Shown here piece by piece: positions 16,987-24,500 of a stretch of DNA of 42,849 nt. The DNA is taken from NCBI GenBank assembly GCA_900551245.1, contig URVC01000038.1:1-42849 (forward strand), given 5' to 3'. This DNA comes from an uncultured bacterium (GTDB lineage Bacteria > Verrucomicrobiota > Lentisphaeria > Victivallales > Victivallaceae). A program made the translations under genes and the position numbers. The notes under the pieces are model-generated. The model was given only the letters and a program-made list of their open reading frames with translations, made no database searches and was not told the origin of the DNA. Within the stretch, counting starts at the first letter, position 1. Each line of letters opens with the position of its first letter.

Positions 16987-18102
16987 CTATTTTCCGCAGT
17001 CCGGCTTCCCCTCTGCCGGAGCGGAGGATTCCGACCGTTTGTCGCTGATGGTGCTGCCCTGAGGGAACAGCGTCATCGGCAGTTGGAGTCGTGAGGGCAG
17101 CGGCGCGCCTTCATCCGCCCATTTCAGCAGGCGGATCAGCGCTTCTCCCATTTCCACATGATTGAAATCGTAGGTGTCGAGCGGCAGATGACTTTCCATG
17201 CCGCTGCGGCGGATGAAGGTTACGATGCTGAGTTCCTCCGGAATCTTCAGTTTCAAGCTCTGTGCGAGGAGGCTGATTTCCACCGCCATCGCCCGGTTGG
17301 CGACAAAGAGCAGGATGGGGGAGGGCTGTTCTCCGTTGCGGAGTTTCTGCAGAAGATGCTCCACCTCACCGCAGAGATTCAGCCGGCGGTTCCACGGCAG
17401 AGGCGGCGGGAGCGGCACTCCGCAGGCGGCCAGCGCGGCGGCACAGCCCTGATACCGTTCCTGGAAGTGCTCCATCCAGCCCGGCTGTTCTCCGGTTCCG
17501 GTGATGAAGCGGGCGGATTTGTAGTGCCGGGAGTTGCAGTAGAGAACACCGGCAGAGTAACCGCCGCGGAAATTATCGGGAGTTACCGTCGGATTCTGCC
17601 GGTCCGACCGCATTCCGTAACAGACTACGGGAACCGGTCCGGGCGGCGTGAAATCTTCTGACACCGCATGCACGATACCGACCGCATTCCGGTCACTCCG
17701 GGCGTGGCGCAGCGCGGATTCACTGAACGGAGCCTCCCTGACACTCCAGTTGCACGCTTCGGCTCCGCGGCGCAGGACCGCCAGTACATCGTTGTGATAG
17801 GGGCTGATGGTGGGGGCATTGCAGTGGAGAAAATAGAGTACGCGGTTCCGTCTGCCGCTGGCCTTCAGGCGCCAGGGCAGTTTCCCGGCAACCCGGGTTC
17901 CGCCGCCGGCGTTTGCGGTCAGAACTCCCGCCGCCACAAGTTCACGCACTGCGGCGGCGGCCGTGGTGTGTCCGACCCGGAAGAGGCGTGCCAGTTCGCG
18001 GACGGTGGCAACGCGTTCTCCGGGAGGATATTTCCCCGCGGCGATCTCTTCGCAGAGGAACTCCTTGAGCTGCGAAGAGAGTTTTTTTCTCTCAAGCTTC
18101 AT
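16987..18102 (-). CDS. GntR-type regulator with LacI-like effector domain
   Basis: A 371-residue transcription factor. Residues 1-75 form a GntR winged helix-turn-helix (PPGERVATVRELARLFRVGH, then AAAAVRELVAAGVL). Residues from about 85 to 350 resemble the periplasmic-binding-protein fold of LacI regulators (VVCYGMRSDRQNPTVTPDNF; IPEELSIVTFIRR), a combination common in carbohydrate control in Lentisphaerota and Planctomycetota. It is divergent from the five-gene operon at 18268, with two palindromes between them, so it likely controls that operon in response to a sugar ligand. No clear Shine-Dalgarno sequence precedes the ATG. Confidence 0.82.
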   Translation of the reverse strand: MKLERKKLSSQLKEFLCEEIAAGKYPPGERVATVRELARLFRVGHTTAAAAVRELVAAGVLTANAGGGTRVAGKLPWRLKASGRRNRVLYFLHCNAPTISPYHNDVLAVLRRGAEACNWSVREAPFSESALRHARSDRNAVGIVHAVSEDFTPPGPVPVVCYGMRSDRQNPTVTPDNFRGGYSAGVLYCNSRHYKSARFITGTGEQPGWMEHFQERYQGCAAALAACGVPLPPPLPWNRRLNLCGEVEHLLQKLRNGEQPSPILLFVANRAMAVEISLLAQSLKLKIPEELSIVTFIRRSGMESHLPLDTYDFNHVEMGEALIRLLKWADEGAPLPSRLQLPMTLFPQGSTISDKRSESSAPAEGKPDCGK

Positions 18103-18122
18103 ACTGGGGAAAATAGCATAAC

Positions 18123-18143
18123 TTGTTATGATTTCAATAACAA
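18123..18143. promoter_or_regulatory. Candidate operator, TTGTTAT palindrome
   Basis: TTGTTAT (18123-18129) and ATAACAA (18137-18143) form a perfect 7-bp dyad with a 7-base spacer, 20 bases upstream of the regulator start. It may serve autoregulation. Function is inferred. Confidence 0.4.
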
Positions 18144-18199
18144 ATTGGCGGGAAAATCTCTTTTTTCCGCTTTTTTCCGAAAAATTTTGTCGGGGAGTG

Positions 18200-18228
18200 G
18201 TTTTTCCGGAAAAACTTTATGGTATAAT
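18200..18228 (+). promoter_or_regulatory. Operon promoter with overlapping perfect palindrome
   Basis: An extended -10, TGGTATAAT (18220-18228), lies 40 bases before the HAD gene. No good -35 is present; its place holds the perfect 16-bp palindrome GTTTTTCCGGAAAAAC (18200-18215). A protein bound there would compete with or replace -35 contacts, so it is a strong candidate operator for the adjacent regulator. Confidence 0.55.
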
Positions 18229-18267
18229 AAATGGGGAAACCGGGAAATACTGCAATGGGAAATCTGA

Positions 18268-18978
18268 ATGAAGCCGATTTTACTGATTGACATCGATGAT
18301 ACGCTGCTCGTTTTTCGAATGGTGCCGGGAATTTGCCATTCGACTTCAAGTCTGGCGACGGTCATCCGGCGTTATGCCGTGGAGGAGCGGGGCATGCCGG
18401 AAGCGGAGAGCATGGCGCGAATGGAGGCGGTCCAGGCGCGAATCAAGTGGTGGAGCTGGAGCGATTTTCTTGAAGAGTTTCATTTTGAACCCGGCCCGTT
18501 CTGGGAGTATGCGCGGGAAGTCGAATCGCACTACCTGATCCCGGCGGAACCGGGACTCCCGGAGACGTTGAAGCGACTGCGTGAAGCGGGTTGTTCGCTC
18601 TATATTACCAGCAACAATCCGGAGGATGGAATCCGGCACAAGCTCCGTCTGGCGGGGATTTCCCGGCCGGAGGAGCTTTTTGACGGTTTTTTCAGTGCGA
18701 CGCGGTTGCGGGCAATGAAGGCGGAGGTCGGTTACTGGCAGAAGGTGATCGAAGCAATCGGAGCACCGCTGGAACAATTGTGTCCGGTGGGCGACAATCC
18801 CGATGATGACTGCCGGATTCCGGCGCGCGCGGGGATCCGGAACAGTTTTCTGCTGAGACCACGGAATTCGTCGCAGCGTCTGCCTGCCGGATGCCGGGTG
18901 GCCGAAAGTTTCCGCGCCGTTGAAGAATATCTGCGGGGCGCTCCGGCGAGTGGAACCGGAAAGGAGGTTGTCAGATGA
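18268..18978 (+). CDS. HAD-superfamily hydrolase
   Basis: A 236-residue phosphatase-like protein, first gene of the operon. Motif I is D8-I-D10-D11-T12 (nucleophile Asp8, acid Asp10), motif II the TSNNPED stretch, motif III a lysine in RAMKAEVGYW, and motif IV GDNPDDDC near 175. A cap-like helical insert lies between motifs I and II. The substrate is unknown; in this operon it may dephosphorylate a sugar phosphate or a product released by the next gene. Its stop overlaps the next start (ATGA), which suggests coupled translation. Confidence 0.83.
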   Translation: MKPILLIDIDDTLLVFRMVPGICHSTSSLATVIRRYAVEERGMPEAESMARMEAVQARIKWWSWSDFLEEFHFEPGPFWEYAREVESHYLIPAEPGLPETLKRLREAGCSLYITSNNPEDGIRHKLRLAGISRPEELFDGFFSATRLRAMKAEVGYWQKVIEAIGAPLEQLCPVGDNPDDDCRIPARAGIRNSFLLRPRNSSQRLPAGCRVAESFRAVEEYLRGAPASGTGKEVVR

Positions 18979-20237
18979 ATTACGATGCTCATGCGAATAT
19001 TTTTTGGGGAGCTCTTCGCGCTCTTCCGGAAAAGTACTGCCGCCTCCCCGGTGTTCCGGAGTCTCTGCCGGCTCTGGCGGCGAACTATCCGGATCTTTTT
19101 GATGATCCGACCCGCAGCGAAGAGAGCAAGAATGCTGTTGATGCCGAGTGGAGGAGGTTTATCGATTTCCCGCCGGAACGTGCCGGGGCGGCGCGGCTTC
19201 ACTTCTTCCCCGGCCCCATGGATCGTCAGGTGGAACGCATCGGACTTTACCGGTGTATGCTGGAACGGATTGTCCATTCGTTGCAGGAGCGGAATTTCAC
19301 TGCATTCATCAAACATGCCGGTTGTCTGAGCCATGCCATGGGGGACGCGGTCCAACCGGCTCACATTACGCCGGACCCCAACAATTTTCTTCTGAGTCAG
19401 ATGCTTCCGGTACCGGAGGATCCCCAATTGCTTGATTTTCACTATCATACCTCGGTAGAGGCGGTGACCGGAACCTGTGGAACACTTGCTGAACCGAAAC
19501 TCTTAGGGGTTTCCATTGAAGAGGCCGCCTGGAGGCTCTCAGTTGATGTCTTGCTGGCAATCCGTCACTGCCGACGCTATATCATACCGACGGTGGAGGC
19601 GTTGTTCGCTCATGACACCGGCCGTGCAGAACAGTTGGCGGCAGGACCGGTGACTGTGGCGGCTCAGCTGACGCTGGATGCGCTTTTCTCCGCTATTCTG
19701 ATTGCAGAGAAGCGGGTCGGAAAACTGCCTCCTGTGGATTTGCGGCTGATTCCTCCTGCCGCGGAACGACACGATCTGGTTTACGGCGGCGTAATTCTGG
19801 ACGGCAACAAAAAAATGCCTCCCAACAATGTGCCGGTGACACCGGGCGCGCTTCGGGTCGGCGGGAAAATCGTGCATCTTCCGGGGCTCGGGGTGTTGCC
19901 GCACAGCGGAATGCAGTTTGACCGGAGCTGTTATATGAGCTGGATTCTGCCGGCTGGAGTTTTCCGGTATTTTACAGCGCTGGCCGGGCTTCATGCTGAA
20001 ATAGGCACAGGAGGTGCAGTTGCCTTTTCGGTCCTTCTGGATGGAAAAACAGTTTGGAATTCCGGGCGGATGACTGCGGAAATGGAGGCGCGGGAAATAG
20101 AGATCCCCTTGAGAGATGCCACTGAACTTACGCTGCGGACAGATGACGCGAATGAGGGAAAAAGTTTCTGGAACAACAATGCTTACTGGGGCCGGCCGCA
20201 GTTGCACCGGTCACCGGAAACGGAGCAGGAAAAATGA
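18975..20237 (+). CDS. Zinc phospholipase C/P1 nuclease-like protein with NPCBM-type C-terminus
   Basis: A 420-residue two-domain protein. The N-terminal part (1 to about 250) is helical and shows the spacing of the trinuclear zinc site of phospholipase C and S1/P1 nucleases: His6 in DAHANIFW, Asp40 or Asp43/44, His76, then H120-x3-D124-x5-H130 (SHAMGDAVQPAH) and H158-x3-E162 (HTSVE). Residues about 290-415 resemble NPCBM/NEW2 carbohydrate-binding domains (GVLPHSGMQFD, YFTALAGLHAEIG, VAFSVLLDGKTVW). So it may cleave a phosphodiester on a glycan-bearing molecule. No signal peptide is visible, which is odd for both domains. It overlaps both neighbours by ATGA. The assignment is by motif reading. 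Confidence 0.68.
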   Translation: MNYDAHANIFWGALRALPEKYCRLPGVPESLPALAANYPDLFDDPTRSEESKNAVDAEWRRFIDFPPERAGAARLHFFPGPMDRQVERIGLYRCMLERIVHSLQERNFTAFIKHAGCLSHAMGDAVQPAHITPDPNNFLLSQMLPVPEDPQLLDFHYHTSVEAVTGTCGTLAEPKLLGVSIEEAAWRLSVDVLLAIRHCRRYIIPTVEALFAHDTGRAEQLAAGPVTVAAQLTLDALFSAILIAEKRVGKLPPVDLRLIPPAAERHDLVYGGVILDGNKKMPPNNVPVTPGALRVGGKIVHLPGLGVLPHSGMQFDRSCYMSWILPAGVFRYFTALAGLHAEIGTGGAVAFSVLLDGKTVWNSGRMTAEMEAREIEIPLRDATELTLRTDDANEGKSFWNNNAYWGRPQLHRSPETEQEK

Positions 20238-21016
20238 GACGTTGTATTAACCATCGATTCTCGCTGATTGAATTGCTGATCGTAATCGCGATCATCGCGA
20301 TTCTGGCCGGACTGCTGTTGCCGTCCCTCTCTTCCGCAAGGGAAAGTTCCCGACGGATCTCCTGTACCTCGAATCTGAAGCAGATTGCCCAGGCAAATGC
20401 TTCCTATATCAATGACCACAACGGCTATTTTGGAGAAATCGGTTATATGGTCCTGAGCTCGGATTGGAACAGTATCAATACCGCTTATCTGACAGACTGG
20501 AATGTGTTCTGCTGTCCCTCCGATGCAGTTGAACGGGTGGACTGGGGCGGAACGAAACGTTGTTCTTACTCAATGAACCGCTGGCTGACCGGAGTTTACA
20601 GTATCCGGGAAGCGGCGCTGCCGGTTCCGACGGTTCACGCAAGCCGGAGTGAGCGCGGAAAATACACTGCCCACGTCAGTGACATCGGCCGGACACGTCA
20701 GGGATATTCCGGATTGATGTCGTTTTCTGAATATCATGCTGAGCAGAATGTGTTCCATGTGGGTGCCGCCGGCGGTGGGTCGGCCGGATTTTCCTCCGTC
20801 ATCGCTACGGCAGGTGATGTCTATGTGGATGCTCGACCGCTCTTCATTCACCGTGACAGTGGCTGTTACGCGTACGCCGATGGACACGCCGGGTATTTGA
20901 ATGCTCCTGCTCTGTGGGGAAAACTGGGGATTGCATGTGACTTGCGTCCTTCTCTCAGCGGAAGTGTTTCTCAGCTGATTTTTGAGAATTACACGGTTCG
21001 TCCGATATTGAAATAA
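20234..21016 (+). CDS. Pseudopilin with N-terminal methylation motif and H-X9-DG motif
   Basis: A 260-residue pseudopilin, third gene of the operon. The N-terminus RFSLIELLIVIAIIAILAGL gives the cleavage site and Glu at +5; SARESSRRISCTSNLKQIAQ follows. The C-terminal motif is read as HRDSGCYAYADGH. Its start overlaps the stop of the phospholipase-like gene (ATGA). Its place inside a glycan-related operon suggests that it serves export or surface display of the products encoded around it, which is an inference. Confidence 0.9.
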   Translation: MRRCINHRFSLIELLIVIAIIAILAGLLLPSLSSARESSRRISCTSNLKQIAQANASYINDHNGYFGEIGYMVLSSDWNSINTAYLTDWNVFCCPSDAVERVDWGGTKRCSYSMNRWLTGVYSIREAALPVPTVHASRSERGKYTAHVSDIGRTRQGYSGLMSFSEYHAEQNVFHVGAAGGGSAGFSSVIATAGDVYVDARPLFIHRDSGCYAYADGHAGYLNAPALWGKLGIACDLRPSLSGSVSQLIFENYTVRPILK

Positions 21017-21033
21017 AGGAAAAGGAGTGAAAA

Positions 21034-21591
21034 ATGTTACGTTGGTCTCTGCTGCTCACCTGTTGTGCTGTCATCTGTTCCGGGGCGGAACCGGCATCGG
21101 AAAATTTATTGCCAGCCGGGAATTTTTCCGCTGGTATCGCGCCAGGAAAAACGTTACCGTCCGGTTGGGAGGTCTCCCCTTATGCCCTCCGCTCACACGT
21201 TTCGCTGGAACAGGGAGAAAAAGGGACCTTTCTGAAAATTGCCAGTCCCGATCGTCCGGCGGCTCTGTATGCCGCGGTCAGACTGCCGGTGAAACCGGAG
21301 TGGAAACGGATCCTGCTGGTTGCTGAGATGGCTGCTCCGGAGTTGAAACCGGGGCCGGAGGCATGGAACAATGCCCGGATTTCCGTGACGTTTCTCGATG
21401 CGACAGGCAAGACGATCGGATATGGTTCCGCGTTGGAGTTGAAAGCTCCAGAGCCGGAATTCCGTGAGATCCGGGTGGAAAATGCGATTCCAACCGGCAG
21501 TGCGGTTATCCTGTTGCAAGCCGGATTGTTCAAGGCACAGGGAATTGTTCTGCTCAAATCGTTGCAGGTGGTTCGACTGGGTGGAGAATGA
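21034..21591 (+). CDS. Small secreted protein homologous to the N-terminus of the next gene product
   Basis: A 185-residue exported protein with signal peptide (RWSLLLTCCAVICSGA). The mature part looks like a beta-sandwich carbohydrate-binding-type domain. It matches the first 180 residues of the following 1573-residue protein along its whole length, for example LPSGWEVSPYALR in both, PELKPG, then WNNAR/WNTAR, TFLDATGK/TFLDAGGK, IGYG and GLFKA. It is therefore a stand-alone copy of that domain, probably from a tandem duplication. AAAGGAG lies before the start; the end overlaps the next gene by ATGA. Ligand unknown. Confidence 0.8.
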   Translation: MLRWSLLLTCCAVICSGAEPASENLLPAGNFSAGIAPGKTLPSGWEVSPYALRSHVSLEQGEKGTFLKIASPDRPAALYAAVRLPVKPEWKRILLVAEMAAPELKPGPEAWNNARISVTFLDATGKTIGYGSALELKAPEPEFREIRVENAIPTGSAVILLQAGLFKAQGIVLLKSLQVVRLGGE

Positions 21592-24500
21592 TGAAAATGT
21601 CCCGTTTTTCTCTTCTTCTCTTCATGGTATTTCCATTGATTTCGCTTGCGAACCTTTTACCGGAGGGGGAGTTTACCACGGCGAAAACGAACCGGGAAGG
21701 GTTGCCGTCTGGCTGGGAGGTCTCTCCTTATGCGCTTCGTACCCGGGTTTCGATGACGTCAGTGGAGAAGGAGACAGTGGTTCGCATAGGCAATTCCGAT
21801 GCGGCACAGGCGATCTACCTCGGCCGTCTGCTCCGGTTGCAACCCGAGTGGAGGCGTCTCCGCACTTCGGTTGTTTTTTGCACGCCGGAGCTGAAACCCG
21901 GTGTCGAACCGTGGAATACCGCCCGGGTTTCCCTGACGTTTCTGGATGCCGGAGGAAAAGTTATCGGATACGGCAATGCTCCGGAATTGAAGACGGCATC
22001 ACCACAGTTCCAAAAAGTTGTTACAGAAAGCCCCGTTCCGACTGGAGCCGCTTCGGTACGATTTCAAGTCGGGTTGTTCAAGGCGTGCGGAGTTTTGCTG
22101 GTCAAGTCCATTTCGGTGGACGCTCTGGATCAGAAATTGCTTCCGGTGGCATCTGATACGGATGCTCTATGTTGGGGAAAAGAACCGGTCATTGAGCAAG
22201 GCGGGGTTCGGGGAGAAATTGTTTTAAACGGAATCTGGCGCTTTGCTCCTGGGGAAAGAGATGGTTCGGCAGATGACTCTGCGGAATGGGGACTCTGCCG
22301 GGTTCCTGGATTGTGGCATGCCGATTACTGGGGCAGACCGGAATGCGCTGTCATTGCATCCGGCAACGGTCCTGCCTGGAAGAATCTTGCACTGAACCGG
22401 CTTGACCGTGCACGGTTCCGGCGGAGTATCACTTTACCGGAAACATGGAAAAATCGTCGGATTTTTCTGCGGCTGGAACGGGTTTCCACGGATGCGGAAC
22501 TCCGGGTCGATGGAGAATATGCCGGGAAAATCGACTGGCCGGGGGGGGAACTCGACATCACTCCTTTTCTGGAGGCGGGGAAAAGGGCGGAGCTGGAACT
22601 GCTTGTGACTGCTTCCGGCGGAGGGCGGAACGAAGTGGTGCTGGATGCCGGTCATTCCGTCGAGGTGGATCGGCCTCTGGCGGCACGCGGCATTCCCGGC
22701 GACGTATTGCTTGTTTCCCGTCCTGGCGGAATTCATATTGACGGTGTGTTTATCCGCACGGACACCCGTTCAAAACAAATTTCGGTGGATGTGGAGATTA
22801 CCGGGGTTGAGAAGAGCGGTCCAGCTCAGTTCCATTTCCGCATTCTTGATGCTGCCGGGAGATGTGTCAAGGAGTTTTCCGGGGAACGATCGCTGAATCG
22901 CGGCGGTTTGCAGAGTGTTACCTTGGCGGATCACTGGGAGAATCCGATCCTGTGGGATGTCGGGCAGCCGTATCTCTACACGCTGGAGAGTGTGCTTCGC
23001 ATAGACGGTGTGACGCGGGATGTGTTTCGGGAACGATTCGGATTCCGCGACATCCGAATCGCGGGCCGGGATTTTCTGCTTAATGGAAAGAAGATTCGCT
23101 TTCGTCCGACATTGCCGTTTCACGAGGTGGCGGTTGGCGGATTCCGTTCCGCCATTGCGGCGCAGATCGACGGTTTTCTGGCCAGCCATTTCAACCTTGC
23201 TGAACTCTGGCCGAACGACCATTATGAACGTGGCCGCATCATCGCCCGGAAAGCGTGGGCTGACATTGCCGATGAAAAAGGCTTTCTGCTGATGTATCCT
23301 GCTCATACGGCTACGGCTTACGTGAGACAGTGGAAGAGTCCTGCGGTGAAGGAACGCTGGCGTCGGGAGCTGGTCCGGCAATGGAAGGAGATTCGCAACA
23401 ACCCATCTGTTATTCTATTGGCGGCAACCCCTAACCGGTATGCACATATCGACGATCAGAATCCGAGGCGTATCGGAAACCGCCGGGCGCTGGAGGGCGA
23501 TGCGGCATGGCAGCGTTTTACCGCTCCTGCCCGCGAACAACTGCAGGTGATCCGGGCAATGGATCCCTCCCGGCCGGTGGCGATGCATTCCGGCGCCAAT
23601 CTCGGCGACTTTCAGGCGTGTAATTTTTATTTGAATCTGCTGCCGCTTCAGGAACGGGAGGAGTGGTTCCGCTTCTGGGTGAAATCCGGGGATATGCCTT
23701 TTATGGCGGTGGAATTCGGTACCCCTTTCAGTTACAACTTCTTTCGAGGCCGCAACGGTGCATTTGGCGCTCCTGCTTCCGAACCGTTGCTGACGGAATT
23801 CTGTGCCGCCAGCCTCGGAGAGAAAGCATACGAACTGGAACGGCCGCAATACCGCAAAATGATCCGCAGTTTCTTTGTGGAAAAACAGCAGTATCGCTGG
23901 ATGCAGTCACATCCGGAGATCGTGTATGCTCCGGCGGCGCTTGAATTACAATCTTTGTTTATTCGCAATACATTACGTTCATTTCGAAGTTGGGGAGTTT
24001 CCGGAGGCGTGATCCCGTGGGAATGGGGCGCCGGCTGGCAGATGAAGAGCGGGCGTCGTCCGCTGCCCGCATTTCGACCCGGCGACCGGGGCTGGTTTCA
24101 ACGGGAGGCCGACCTGTTCATATTCGGCCTGAAAGACGGGGCTGAAATAACACTGCCGGGTCGCGAACTGCAGGCGGTAAATACCCCTCTGTTGATGTAT
24201 ATCGCGGGGGAGATCCACTCCTTCACGGAAAAAGGACATCACTATTACAGTGGTGAAAAGCTCTGCAAATCGATCGCGCTCTGCAATGACGAACGGTCGA
24301 AACAGGAGTATCAGCTTTCGTTCGAGATTGTCGTGAACGGAAAAACGATAGCCGACGGCCGGCTGACAGGAAGTGTTCCGGTCGGGGAAAGTATTCTTCT
24401 GCCGCTGGAGACTGAGTTGCCGGAAACCGCTGCCCGCACATCGGGTGTGATCCGGGTGAAGGGAAAATTCGGCAAAGGTGATGTCTTCGATGAATTCCAT

